The notes beneath the pieces are model-generated. The model saw only the letters and a program-made list of their open reading frames with translations. It searched no databases and was not told where the DNA came from. From Verrucomicrobiales bacterium (GTDB lineage Bacteria; Verrucomicrobiota; Verrucomicrobiia; Verrucomicrobiales; DEV007), in the NCBI GenBank assembly GCA_002726915.1, contig PBSY01000037.1, positions 1-51,719 of the forward strand: a stretch of 51,719 nucleotides of DNA, given 5' to 3'. Position numbers and translations under genes: made by a program. Positions 1-8,481 of the stretch are shown here, piece by piece (within the stretch, counting starts at the first letter, position 1; each line of letters opens with the position of its first letter).

Positions 1-290
1 AAATAAAATGAAGACTTACTGCTTGTTTTACATTTTCTTTGCAGCTGCTGTTGCTTCCTGGCTCCGTTCGCTGCGTTTCAGTTCTCGCTGTCGCAGAACC
101 GTTCGCGAGTAAGTATGTAGCTGCTGGTGCGCCTATCCGCCTATCCGCCTATTCGCCCATGGTGTTTCTGTCTGAGTGGGATCCCCAATAATTGCGCGCC
201 CAAAAGCAAGAAGGATTAGAGGTAGAAACACTGGTTTTAGACAGTAAGGTTTCTGTGGTATGAAAAGCCGTTCGGGTTTGAAATTACCCT
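1..290. other. Intergenic / left edge, no supported gene
   Basis: No convincing gene is seen here. One short open frame (8-112, 34 codons, plus strand) starts at the extreme edge with a hydrophobic then basic sequence, but its upstream region lies outside the window, so it cannot be judged. The stretch also holds a short tandem repeat (131-158, listed separately). It lies downstream of the redoxin gene, which reads leftward and stops at 291, and no clear terminator hairpin for that gene was found. Confidence 0.5.
131..158. repeat. 8-bp imperfect tandem repeat (GCCTATCC)
   Basis: The unit GCCTATCC occurs twice exactly at 131-146, then as GCCTATTC (147-154), and decays into GCCCATGG. It sits in non-coding DNA beyond the 3' end of the redoxin gene. 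It could be a small slippage-prone microsatellite. No function is implied by its position. Confidence 0.6.
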
Positions 291-797
291 TCAAGGAAGC
301 GGTTCAATGAAGCAACCAATGGGCTTTGTTTGTGTGAATGGTAGAGTCTCTCCTGCTATCATGCTTTTAAGAGTTTTTCTTAGGTAGGATTCCGTAGCGA
401 CTCTTCGCTTGTCTCCATAATTCTTGAAGAGGTTGTCAATCAGCCCGCGATATAAAAGGTGATTTTTCGAATCGAAGATGGCAACCTCGGGAGTGAAGGA
501 GGCACCGGCGGCTTTCACTCGTTCATGATTTCGATCGCGCATTCCCGGGATCTTCAAAAAGTATTCCTTCCGATGTTCTGCGATTTCAGCATCGGTGGTC
601 GTTGGATCTGGGTAGACGAGGTGGAAGTCGAAGCCTTCAGGCGAAAATTCGTCGTAAATTCTCGAAAGCTCGGGGGCATAGGCATTTGCAATCGGGCAGT
701 CGATTGAGAAAAAGATGTCGACGCGCCCGAGGTAGTCTTTAGCATCAGACTCGCTTGTTAAAAGGAATGCTGTGACTGTTAAGAGGAGGCGGATCAT
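291..797 (-). CDS. Secreted redoxin / thioredoxin-like protein paired with copper monooxygenase
   Basis: A 168-residue thioredoxin-fold protein. The first ~19 residues look like a signal peptide, so it should act in the periplasm. The active-site-like stretch is SIDCPIANAY with a single Cys at residue 34. A second Cys (162) lies in a conserved-looking tail, KPIGCFIEPLP. This resembles the AhpC/TSA-redoxin variants found beside cytochrome-monooxygenase genes in Planctomycetes and Verrucomicrobia. The ATG overlaps the TGA of the upstream monooxygenase gene (ATGA at 794-797), so the two are translationally coupled and probably work together. A role in reducing a cysteine or copper site of the partner, or in removing peroxide it makes, is inference. 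The family is clear; the substrate is unknown. Confidence 0.8.
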   Translation of the reverse strand: MIRLLLTVTAFLLTSESDAKDYLGRVDIFFSIDCPIANAYAPELSRIYDEFSPEGFDFHLVYPDPTTTDAEIAEHRKEYFLKIPGMRDRNHERVKAAGASFTPEVAIFDSKNHLLYRGLIDNLFKNYGDKRRVATESYLRKTLKSMIAGETLPFTQTKPIGCFIEPLP

Positions 798-2311
798 GCG
801 TCTCGCGATGCCTTTAAACTTTCCAACCAGTCCTGCAGAACTTGCAATTCGGAGGGGTCGAGTTCCTTGTTTTTATCCTTGTCTAGCCGTGGTAACAGAG
901 CGCCGCGGAGACGCGTGGGTAGTTCATTACTTTGTAAGGTGCCATCAGAATTTTTATCAAGGAATCGAATCATCGATGGGAGTCCTTCTAGCAAACGTGT
1001 GTTGGAAAATTCCCTTCCCAATTGGGCGAGGATCTTTGTCTGGTTTATCTTGGTTTGCCTCGATAGTGCGGCGGTGTCAGAAGCCTTCACTGGGACGGCA
1101 AGCAAGGTGACGCTGCCCATTTCATCAGTAGACTCGAGTCCCCATTTGATTCGACGTGGTGGCGAGAAGGGATTGTCGTAGTTGTCCTCGGAGTTGTCGT
1201 AGGTGATTACAGTCGTTAAAACGGTTCCGGAAGGTAAAATGACCTTCTCTTTGAAGTAGTAAGTGTCCTGCCAATCCAGATCCCAGTCGGGAATTTCGAG
1301 TAAGACACGTTCCTCGCCATCGGGAAATTTTGCGGTCATGGCCATGGTCTCTGCCAAATAGTGAGCGTGACCAGTGATGGCGACCGCTTCGGCATCCACT
1401 GGGAGAGTAAAGTTGTCTGTGATAGTGTAGTTTTTCTCACCGGGCGGGATGTCGATTCCAATGCCGCGGCCGAAACCCGGGGGGATTTGTATTTCCTGAA
1501 TCAGACGCGAAGGAGCTTTATCTGCGAGGTAGATTCCGACCTTGGTTTGTTCGAGTTCGGGTTTGCCGGAAGGGTGAAAATGGGTGGAGAGAACGAAGTC
1601 TGAGCCCTTCGGAAGCGGGCGAGCAAGGTCGCCTGGTAGCAGGCGGGGAGAAACACCTGGGACGTAGCCGCCAAGTGAACCGCTCTTGCGGAATTTCATA
1701 CCTTGAAACCCGGGCTTCCCATCTTTCCCTTCTAGTTTTCGCGCGGTGCCACTATCATCGAGAAAGAAGAGTGAGTGATGAACGACCGCACGGGTTGACG
1801 GACGTAGCTCGATAGCTTTCACCCACTTGTCTTCGTCAAGTTCAAGGGGTAAAACGAAGTTGCGATAGACATCGGGGCCATCAGCTGCAACCGGATATGC
1901 CCGACTCATTGTTAGGATAATATCCGGCTCTCCTAATTGCCAGCCCCGAGGAAACGTAGGAAGCTCTGGCGTGTCTTGTATATTTCCTTCCTGTTTGCCG
2001 GACTCAACCCACTGATTGATGAGTTCAATTTCGCTGTCATCAAGACGTCGTATATCTGAAAAGTGAGATAACTGAGGGCTGGCGTGCCACGGTGGCATGT
2101 AGTGTTCGTTAACGACGCGCCTAATGGTGCGAGCTTTCTTGGATACTTCATCAAAGCTGCTCAGAGGGAAAGGGGCGTTTTCGCCTTCGCGGTGGCAGCT
2201 AGTACAGTTGCCATAGATAATTGGGGCAACGTCGCGGTGGTAGGTCACCTCAGACATGCCTGTCGAAGCAAAGACTGAGCTGATAACAAACAAGAGAGGG
2301 GCATGTTTCAT
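794..2311 (-). CDS. Secreted cytochrome c / PHM-like dicopper monooxygenase / EF-hand fusion
   Basis: A 505-residue secreted protein with a signal peptide (about 1-20). An N-terminal cytochrome c domain has haem site CTSCH (36-40) and a likely Met ligand in YMPPWH (~72). The middle (~125-410) matches the copper type II ascorbate-dependent monooxygenase fold (peptidylglycine alpha-hydroxylating monooxygenase, dopamine beta-hydroxylase). A full set of candidate copper ligands is visible in the right order: HH at 178-179, HFH at 244-246, HAH at 315-317 and Met 398. The C-terminus carries two EF-hand-like loops (DKNSDG ~452 and DKDKNK ~477). The redoxin gene overlaps its stop by four bases. The fused haem domain may supply the electrons that ascorbate supplies in animals; that is inference, as is a hydroxylated organic or peptide substrate. 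Confidence 0.85.
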   Translation of the reverse strand: MKHAPLLFVISSVFASTGMSEVTYHRDVAPIIYGNCTSCHREGENAPFPLSSFDEVSKKARTIRRVVNEHYMPPWHASPQLSHFSDIRRLDDSEIELINQWVESGKQEGNIQDTPELPTFPRGWQLGEPDIILTMSRAYPVAADGPDVYRNFVLPLELDEDKWVKAIELRPSTRAVVHHSLFFLDDSGTARKLEGKDGKPGFQGMKFRKSGSLGGYVPGVSPRLLPGDLARPLPKGSDFVLSTHFHPSGKPELEQTKVGIYLADKAPSRLIQEIQIPPGFGRGIGIDIPPGEKNYTITDNFTLPVDAEAVAITGHAHYLAETMAMTAKFPDGEERVLLEIPDWDLDWQDTYYFKEKVILPSGTVLTTVITYDNSEDNYDNPFSPPRRIKWGLESTDEMGSVTLLAVPVKASDTAALSRQTKINQTKILAQLGREFSNTRLLEGLPSMIRFLDKNSDGTLQSNELPTRLRGALLPRLDKDKNKELDPSELQVLQDWLESLKASRDA

Positions 2312-2476
2312 GAAGTGGACTAAAGGTCGAGACGCACGCGTTAGTAAAAAGGTTACAGCTCGAATTTATTTTGGTGGGGGTGCCAACCTAAATTTCCACT
2401 TCGATTAGACCCCGCCTTACTAGCAGAGAGGACATTGAAGTCGTATCCAATAATCTGCTCATTGATTCATTTAAAA

Positions 2477-3847
2477 TCAGGGGTTTCTCCGCTGCCATGG
2501 GTGTCGACCCGCTTGATTAATGTGTGTCATGAGAGCGTTAAAAAGTTCGTCATAGACCTTTGATGCCCTTTCTCTGGGGACAGGATTCTGCTCTCTTGGA
2601 TCGTTGGCAAGATTGAACAATTGATAAGGTTCGAAGGGATGGTTGCGAAGCAATTTCCAATCACCGGTCCGGACAGCATGGTAGGGGATCCCTCCATACT
2701 TCATGTTACCCTCGAGACGGACCCAAAAGAGGGTTCGGGGTTCTTCTTTAAAAGGCTCTCCTTTGAGCACTGGTAGAAAGCTTCGCCCGTCAATTTCTTG
2801 ATCTACTGGTAGCCCAGCAATCTCTGCAAGAGTCGGGTAGATATCCATTGTCAACGATACATGATCAGCCTGCCGAGACGAAGCATCGATAACGCCAGGC
2901 CATGTCACGGCTGTCCCCACACGAATCCCACCCTCCCACATGTCCTGCTTGGCTCCAGAGAGCGGTAGATTCCGGGCTCCGACGTTACCCTGTCCGCCAT
3001 TATCACTTGTGAAAATAACGACAGTATCTTCCCAAAGACCTTCATCTTTGAGCCCTTGAATGACACGCCCAACGCCTTGGTCGAGGTGTTCGATCAGTGC
3101 CACAAGAGCAGCGCGCTTTTTATCAATTCCCTTCTCACGATCTAGCACCTTGTTGAGCCACTCTTGGGGGGGCTGGATCGGTGTGTGAGGCGCATTGTAG
3201 GCAAGGAAGAGAAAGAAAGGATTATTTTTTTCCGTTCGAGTTTTTAAATATTCTAAAGTCCAGTCAGTGAACAGATCTGTAGCGTGCCCCACCGGTTCGA
3301 TCACTTCTTCCATTCGGCGCATGTAGTTCTGACCGAAACGACGGTGACCATAGTAATCATCCATCATATCGCCTAGGAATCCGTGGAAAAAATCAAAGCC
3401 GACATCTTGCGGCCGGTCAGGCGCTTCCAGTCCAAGATGCCACTTGCCGATCAGAGCGGTGTCGTAGCCAGCCGTTTTCAGGTGTGTAGGCAGAGTGATG
3501 ACGTCGTTACGGAGGTCTCCCCAGTTTGTTGGGCGATTATCAAGCGGTGTTCGGATAACTCCGGGGACTCCGGCATTGTCTGGATAAAGTCCAGTTAGGA
3601 ACGAAGCACGGGTGGGAGAGCAGACGGGACAATTCGCGTAGAAAGAGTCAAAGCGCATCCCGGCGGCGAAAAAATCGTCGATATGCGGTGTTTTGAGATC
3701 GGGAGCGCCGTAGCAGGATAGGTCCCCGTATCCAAGATCATCCACCATGATGACGAGAATATTGGGTTTACCGGTGTCAGCATGGGCTGAAGCGCCGTTA
3801 ATCCCGAAGCTCAATAATAGCGCGATAAACCTAAAAAACGATTTCAT
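2477..3847 (-). CDS. Secreted sulfatase (type I, arylsulfatase A-like)
   Basis: A 456-residue sulfatase. The metal-binding start NILVIMVDDLGYGDL and the activation motif CSPTRASFLTG are both present (from the chosen ATG, Cys is ~76 and the Asp pair ~36-37). Cys would be converted to formylglycine. The IGKWHLG and FTSDNGGQ segments complete the family signature. The chosen ATG at 3847 puts a clean signal peptide (MKSFFRFIALLLSFG) at the start. A TTG 12 codons upstream also opens the frame, but it would nearly touch the divergent SGNH gene. Product: a periplasmic or secreted enzyme hydrolysing a sulfate ester, probably on a polysaccharide. The next gene is read divergently 39 bp away, so the two may share a promoter region. 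Confidence 0.92.
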   Translation of the reverse strand: MKSFFRFIALLLSFGINGASAHADTGKPNILVIMVDDLGYGDLSCYGAPDLKTPHIDDFFAAGMRFDSFYANCPVCSPTRASFLTGLYPDNAGVPGVIRTPLDNRPTNWGDLRNDVITLPTHLKTAGYDTALIGKWHLGLEAPDRPQDVGFDFFHGFLGDMMDDYYGHRRFGQNYMRRMEEVIEPVGHATDLFTDWTLEYLKTRTEKNNPFFLFLAYNAPHTPIQPPQEWLNKVLDREKGIDKKRAALVALIEHLDQGVGRVIQGLKDEGLWEDTVVIFTSDNGGQGNVGARNLPLSGAKQDMWEGGIRVGTAVTWPGVIDASSRQADHVSLTMDIYPTLAEIAGLPVDQEIDGRSFLPVLKGEPFKEEPRTLFWVRLEGNMKYGGIPYHAVRTGDWKLLRNHPFEPYQLFNLANDPREQNPVPRERASKVYDELFNALMTHINQAGRHPWQRRNP

Positions 3848-3886
3848 GATAGAACCATTCTCGCTTCTACTCGTTTCCGACAAGCC

Positions 3887-5083
3887 ATGAAAGCTCTTTT
3901 AGTATACCCGATATCCGCCATCACCTTTCTTCTGATTCAGGTCGCCGTGTTGAACGGTAAAGAGCCGCCTGGAGTCGAAATGGGAAAGGCTGGCGTGCCG
4001 AATTTTATCGCACGTCTGGAAATGGGGCGTAAAGCGCATGTCGCTTTTCTAGGAGGGTCAATCACCCAGAAAACAAGTGGACACTTTACGATGGTTTCTG
4101 AGTGGCTTCGGCGCGAGTGGCCAAACGTTGACTTCACCTTTACCAATGCTGGTCTCTCATCGACCTGTTCGGTCAGTGGGGCATTCCGACTCGAACGCGA
4201 TGTCTTATCGCTGGACCAAGTCGATCTTCTCATCGTCGAGTTCGCCGTAAATGACGATCAGGATGCCGGTCACGATCGCAAGACAGCTATTCGTGGTCTT
4301 GAGGGTATCATCCGGCAATATTTCCGAGCCAATTCCAAAGGAGACGTTATCTCAGTGCAGTTCGTTAATCGGAACATGTTGGACAAAATCGAGGCGGGCG
4401 GGGAAGCCATCAGTTCGGCTTCGCATAAGGAAGTTGCGAGGCACTATGGAGTTCCGATTGCTGATGTTGGGCAAGCCCTTGCCTCTGAGATAAGGAGGGG
4501 TCACATGAACTGGGAGGACGATTACGGTGGTGCCCATCCCACGGATCGCGGTTACGAATTTGCTTCCAGATTAATTACCCACATCATAGAGAACACGATC
4601 TCGGTGGAAATGCCGACACCGGTTGCCCTTCCACAACCTATTGATTCAGGCTCTTTCTCCAATGCTGTGGTTATCGATCCGCAGTCTTTGGAATGGCTTG
4701 GAGGGTGGAAATGGGAACCGGTTTCCCGCTCGCTCCTGCCTCTCGGGGGAATTCGTGACCAGTATGAACCCTATCAAGCGCTGCGCTCAGATGAAAGTGG
4801 ATCCTACCTCTACTGTAGCTTTGAGGGAACAATGTTAGGAGCTTTTGTTCTCGCAGGACCTGACGCTGGGAGCGTAGAGGTGAGTGTTGATCGCGGGGAT
4901 TGGAAAAGAGTCCAACTTTTTCATGACCGCTTCAGTAAGGGCTTGAATTACCCTCGCTATGTTATTTTGGCAGATGATTTAAACCGGGGGGGGCATCAGG
5001 TAGCTATTCGGGTATCAGAAACGAAGCCCGAGAAAAGCGTGGGCCATGCGGCGACGATTCTTTTTTTCGGAGTGAATCGGTAG
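3887..5083 (+). CDS. SGNH/GDSL-family hydrolase with C-terminal extra domain
   Basis: A 398-residue protein with a signal peptide or N-terminal anchor (1-~24). SGNH blocks are visible: GGSIT (56-60, nucleophile Ser 58), Asn in TNAGLS (~87), EFAVNDD (~118-124, Asn 122), and the C-terminal Asp/His block DDYGGAHPTDRGY (~212-224). These are the oxyanion-hole and catalytic residues of SGNH esterases. Residues ~250-398 form a beta-rich-looking extension that resembles a carbohydrate-associated domain, but I do not recognise it. A likely role is removing acetyl or other acyl groups from glycans together with the divergent sulfatase. It ends 23 bp from the convergent deacetylase-like gene. Confidence 0.82.
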   Translation: MKALLVYPISAITFLLIQVAVLNGKEPPGVEMGKAGVPNFIARLEMGRKAHVAFLGGSITQKTSGHFTMVSEWLRREWPNVDFTFTNAGLSSTCSVSGAFRLERDVLSLDQVDLLIVEFAVNDDQDAGHDRKTAIRGLEGIIRQYFRANSKGDVISVQFVNRNMLDKIEAGGEAISSASHKEVARHYGVPIADVGQALASEIRRGHMNWEDDYGGAHPTDRGYEFASRLITHIIENTISVEMPTPVALPQPIDSGSFSNAVVIDPQSLEWLGGWKWEPVSRSLLPLGGIRDQYEPYQALRSDESGSYLYCSFEGTMLGAFVLAGPDAGSVEVSVDRGDWKRVQLFHDRFSKGLNYPRYVILADDLNRGGHQVAIRVSETKPEKSVGHAATILFFGVNR

Positions 5084-5106
5084 TGTAGGTCTTTGAGGGG
5101 ACGAAT

Positions 5107-6015
5107 TCACGCGCCGTCGCGCGCGGCTTGAAGGAACAAGTCGGCGTGTGCCTCAACCGAAGGTGTCAATGGATCGCTATAACCTCCTCCCATGGTAACA
5201 ACCACAGGTATGCCACTTCCACTAGCGAGGGAAAACACCATTTCATTGCGACGACGCAAGCCCTCATGCGAGAGGCTGAGCTGTCCGAGCTTGTCTGTGT
5301 CTAATCCGTCAACCCCCGCTTGAAAAAGAATCAACTCAGGTTCGAATAGAGGAGGATCTCTCTGGAGAAACGACTCCAGAGTGGAAAGGTATTCGTCGTC
5401 GGTGGTTCCTGGCGCGAACTCCACGTCGATGTCGGAAGTCATCTTACGAAAGGGAAAGTTTGTGCCGCAGTGGAAGGAAACCGTCCGAATATCTGGATCG
5501 TTTTCCAAAATTTGGGCCGTCCCATCGCCTTGGTGAACATCAAGATCAAGAATCAGAATACGTGAAATCCCATAGTCGCGACGCGCGACGAGTGCAGAGA
5601 TGGCGAGGTCGTTGAAGATGCAATATCCGGAACCAAAAGCGGCGTAAGCGTGATGAGTCCCTCCGCCCAGATTTCCAGCAAAACCACCGTTTTCGACAGC
5701 ATGTCGCATCGCTGAGATAGTTCCGTTTGTTAGAACGAGTGTTCGTTCAACTATGGCTTCTGTCCACGGGCGAAGCCCAATGCGGCGAACGCTACCCTTA
5801 TCAAGGCTGCCTGACAGAAAGGATTCCACATAAACTGTTTCGTGAGCTAGCAGGAGGTCCTTAACGGGCGTGGCAGCTGGCTCATGGTATACAATGCTGT
5901 TGCCAGCATCTTGCGAGCCTAAGAGTGCTCGCACAGCACGGTAGCGAGTCCTAGGGAAGGTCGCTTCTGGCGAGATTCCATCCGTGTAGATTTTTGAATA
6001 CCAAAGAGGAAACAT
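5107..6015 (-). CDS. Histone-deacetylase-like zinc amidohydrolase (HDAC/AcuC/AphA family)
   Basis: About 302 residues. All the usual arginase-fold deacetylase residues are seen (positions approximate): GGGTHHA (~117-123, the His dyad), DLDVHQGDGT (~157-166, zinc ligands Asp and His), AGVDGLDTDKLG (zinc Asp ~236) and MGGGYS with the catalytic Tyr (~279). It should therefore be an active zinc hydrolase. Bacterial members deacetylate acetyl-lysine in proteins (for example acetyl-CoA synthetase), acetylpolyamines or other amides; the sequence does not separate these. An ATG at 6015 is chosen over a TTG two codons upstream. It is the last gene of a four-gene minus-strand set (8418 to 5107), 55 bp after the ADP-ribosylglycohydrolase gene. 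An acetyl-CoA synthetase, a classic target of such enzymes, lies elsewhere in the window (41997-43943). Confidence 0.88.
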   Translation of the reverse strand: MFPLWYSKIYTDGISPEATFPRTRYRAVRALLGSQDAGNSIVYHEPAATPVKDLLLAHETVYVESFLSGSLDKGSVRRIGLRPWTEAIVERTLVLTNGTISAMRHAVENGGFAGNLGGGTHHAYAAFGSGYCIFNDLAISALVARRDYGISRILILDLDVHQGDGTAQILENDPDIRTVSFHCGTNFPFRKMTSDIDVEFAPGTTDDEYLSTLESFLQRDPPLFEPELILFQAGVDGLDTDKLGQLSLSHEGLRRRNEMVFSLASGSGIPVVVTMGGGYSDPLTPSVEAHADLFLQAARDGA

Positions 6016-6070
6016 GGGCAACGACAGAGCGGCTTTTCAGCGGGCAATGCGGGATAGTGATTTCTCGCGT

Positions 6071-7084
6071 TTAATCGTCAAAGATTGGTTTGAGAGTATC
6101 ACAGCGGAGACGTTCCATTGATTTTAGGTTTTGTAGCCAGTAGGCAGGAATATCTGGTGCGGCAGCGCCCAGCAATGAACCAACCACTGCTCCGCGGTGG
6201 CAACTGTCACCTCCACAGCGAGCGTTCGCTAGAATCCCTTCCGAGAAGTTATCGGAATATTTCCAAACGAGGCAAAGAGAAGCAGTGAAAGATTCCGGTA
6301 AGTAGCAGGCCGGGGAGTAATACTGACCAATGATTTGGCGATCTTCCAAGCTAGCCATTTTTTCGAGACGTTTTTCGCCGATCCAACCGTTAGCATGTTC
6401 AAGAATCACATCACGAAGGGTGTCGCCCCCCGCGACGGAATTGAGGATTCGGGCCATGGCGAGAGCGGCTCGGTCCACTTCGTGATTCTTGTGAGTGAGC
6501 GCGACATGTTGGCGGATGAGCTCCTCATCGATATATGTCGCCTCGTCCCGAAGAGCATCGGACGCCGCAATCAGAGCGGGCACGGCGGAAAGTCCTCCGA
6601 TATGAATGTCATCGATTCCACATCGGAGGGGAGGTGTGCCGGAAGCAAGTTGGTCAAAAAAGGCTCGATGGTATTCTTCAAGATAAGTGTCGAGATGCCA
6701 ACCGGGTGTCTGCATGAGGTCAATGTATTGATGTATCCACGATTCAGGATTGTAGCCGCCCGCACGGATGGTTGAGAGGTAGAGCTCGATTGCGAGAAGA
6801 TAATTGATCGTGTTGTCACCCGCCTCCAAAAACTGGTGGTAGTGCACCTCCCGCCGTCCCCAAAATTCTGCCTGGTCATGAAGAATTTCTCCGGTTTTAT
6901 TCCTCGGCTTATAGTGAGACCGCCAGAGGATACTGTCGGGATGAGAGCTTTTCGGTTTGAGATAACCTTTCAGCGAGCCGTAATCGCGATCGAGTGCTTT
7001 TGTGTTGTAATACCAGTGAACAGGTAGTGCAACGGCATCGGCAGCAAGTGAACCAAGGAACGCATTTTGGAGGCAGGTTTTCAT
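6071..7084 (-). CDS. ADP-ribosylglycohydrolase-family protein with altered metal motif
   Basis: A 337-residue member of the DraG/ARH/J1-crystallin family. It begins with the typical helix LQNAFLGSLAADAVALPVHW and has AGDNTINYLL (~88-97) where canonical enzymes have TDDT. Near the C-terminus it has CGGDSCHRGAVVGSLLGAA where DraG-type enzymes have GGDTDT. Family members remove ADP-ribose from Arg, Ser or other acceptors with two Mg2+ ions. Here the first Asp of the C-terminal motif is kept (293), but the second is replaced in a DSCHR sequence, so metal binding and substrate may differ. No signal peptide; cytoplasmic. It lies nine bases after the alpha/beta hydrolase gene and 55 bp before the deacetylase-like gene. 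Confidence 0.83.
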   Translation of the reverse strand: MKTCLQNAFLGSLAADAVALPVHWYYNTKALDRDYGSLKGYLKPKSSHPDSILWRSHYKPRNKTGEILHDQAEFWGRREVHYHQFLEAGDNTINYLLAIELYLSTIRAGGYNPESWIHQYIDLMQTPGWHLDTYLEEYHRAFFDQLASGTPPLRCGIDDIHIGGLSAVPALIAASDALRDEATYIDEELIRQHVALTHKNHEVDRAALAMARILNSVAGGDTLRDVILEHANGWIGEKRLEKMASLEDRQIIGQYYSPACYLPESFTASLCLVWKYSDNFSEGILANARCGGDSCHRGAVVGSLLGAAAPDIPAYWLQNLKSMERLRCDTLKPIFDD

Positions 7085-7093
7085 CGCATCATA

Positions 7094-7963
7094 TTACGAT
7101 GCAAGGAACTTGCGGGTCGCTTTAATGACGGATTCAGGCTGCTCCTCGGGCGGGCAGTGGCCACATTCAGGAATAAAGACGGTTTCGGCTTGGTTAATCA
7201 TTGTTGCCACTTTTTCGATTTTCTCTTTGGTAACAATTCTGTCCTCTTCCCCCGCTATAATGAGTACGGGCTGGAGAATCATTCCATAGCGGATCATCGT
7301 GGATCGATGCTTTCCAAAGTTCTCGATGTAGCCTAGGCAGGCGTCCCGTAATCCTCCGACCAGCATGGTGCGGCGATAGTGTTCTGAGACCGTTAGGGAA
7401 AGGGTTTCATCGCCGTAGACGGCTTTGGCGGAGAGTTGGTGAAATTTCGCGGGATTAGAGAGAAGAAGCCGAACCATCAGAATGGCGAGCTTAACTCCGA
7501 GTTTTCCGCGGAGATACCAGGGGGACTTATCGGTGAATGTTGCTGGGGGGCTTACCAGCACGACCTGCATGACTTTTTCGGGGTGATGCTCTGCGATGCA
7601 GTTGCTGATGACGGCGCCATACGAGTGCCCCATCAGGTGGAAGCGTTCAATGCCCTTGCTCTTGAGAAGCTCGATAATTAAATCAGATTGCTCTTGGTGG
7701 TGGTAACTCTTGATTTTACGGGGCCTTTGCGTAAGCCCGAACCCGTTTAGATCGATGGCAAGAACGCGAAATGATCTTGAAAGTGGTTGCCGGATAAGCC
7801 GAAACGCAAAACTACTAGAGGCGAAACCGTGCAGCATCACGATGACCGGTCCCTCGCCAGAATCTTCGCAATAGACGAGTTGATCACCTATCTTCACAAA
7901 ATTCTCCTGTGGTTCCTCAGCGATAACTTCGGAATAGGGAACCTCCTTAGCCAGCCCTTCCAT
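7094..7963 (-). CDS. Alpha/beta hydrolase
   Basis: About 289 residues. The oxyanion segment is MLHGFASSSFAF (~44-55), the nucleophile elbow GHSYG (Ser ~114), the acid Asp probably in AGEEDRIV, and the catalytic His in ECGHCPPEEQPE near the C-terminus. This is the standard order for epoxide hydrolase, haloalkane dehalogenase or esterase-like alpha/beta hydrolases. It has Ser as nucleophile, which excludes the Asp-nucleophile epoxide hydrolases and dehalogenases. No signal peptide. ATG at 7963 is preferred; a GTG at 7969 would overlap the TAG of the upstream DUF2214 gene by one base. Either way the two genes are adjacent enough for coupling. The substrate is not predictable. Confidence 0.88.
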   Translation of the reverse strand: MEGLAKEVPYSEVIAEEPQENFVKIGDQLVYCEDSGEGPVIVMLHGFASSSFAFRLIRQPLSRSFRVLAIDLNGFGLTQRPRKIKSYHHQEQSDLIIELLKSKGIERFHLMGHSYGAVISNCIAEHHPEKVMQVVLVSPPATFTDKSPWYLRGKLGVKLAILMVRLLLSNPAKFHQLSAKAVYGDETLSLTVSEHYRRTMLVGGLRDACLGYIENFGKHRSTMIRYGMILQPVLIIAGEEDRIVTKEKIEKVATMINQAETVFIPECGHCPPEEQPESVIKATRKFLAS

Positions 7964-7968
7964 AAGCA

Positions 7969-8418
7969 CTATTGAGACACGGGAATACCGACTCCCTTGG
8001 CCATAAGGGTTGCCAGGAGGGGCATGATAGCCAGTAAAACTAGTTCAGCGCGGATACTCCATGAGATACTCGACGGTATGTCCACTACTTCATCCGGATC
8101 ACCCTTCTTATGTTTCCCGAAAAACACGCTGGGATAAGCCGAGATAACCCCGACGAGTAGGAATAGAGAGACCTTGGCGTGAAAAACAGGGTTGCTGGAA
8201 TAAAATTCAGCTGGCTTTCCAATCCAGAACCACTGAGCAAATCCGGTGGCAAGCACAATCACGACCATGACGGCGTATAGAATGTCTAGAGCCTGGACGC
8301 GGGCGATTTCGCTGCGTTTCATCCGTTTTTTTAAAGAATACTGCTGTCCGATCACAGCAGCCACGAGAAGCATTAGCGAAATGAAGTGGAGATATCGAAT
8401 TAGGATTTCTAAAGCCAT
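7969..8418 (-). CDS. DUF2214-like integral membrane protein
   Basis: A 149-residue protein with about four transmembrane helices (~8-25, ~45-63, ~85-103, ~121-142). His residues sit in RYLHFISL (His 11) and in PVFHAKVSL near the third helix. This layout fits the predicted membrane family DUF2214 (COG3556), whose function is not established. The membrane His residues could in principle bind haem, but that is speculation. It is the first gene of the minus-strand set that continues into the alpha/beta hydrolase, ADP-ribosylglycohydrolase and deacetylase-like genes. Its promoter must lie in the 177-bp divergent gap to the cytochrome gene. Confidence 0.7.
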   Translation of the reverse strand: MALEILIRYLHFISLMLLVAAVIGQQYSLKKRMKRSEIARVQALDILYAVMVVIVLATGFAQWFWIGKPAEFYSSNPVFHAKVSLFLLVGVISAYPSVFFGKHKKGDPDEVVDIPSSISWSIRAELVLLAIMPLLATLMAKGVGIPVSQ

Positions 8419-8481
8419 CAGGTTAGTCTACGCCTGATGCGTGGTTGTTGAGTGTCCATAAGTTCGAGGATAATTGATCCA

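Noticed and set aside
8-112. 34-codon plus-strand frame at the left edge, signal-peptide-like then basic
   Set aside because: Its upstream region is outside the window, there is no homology I can recognise and nothing else supports translation.
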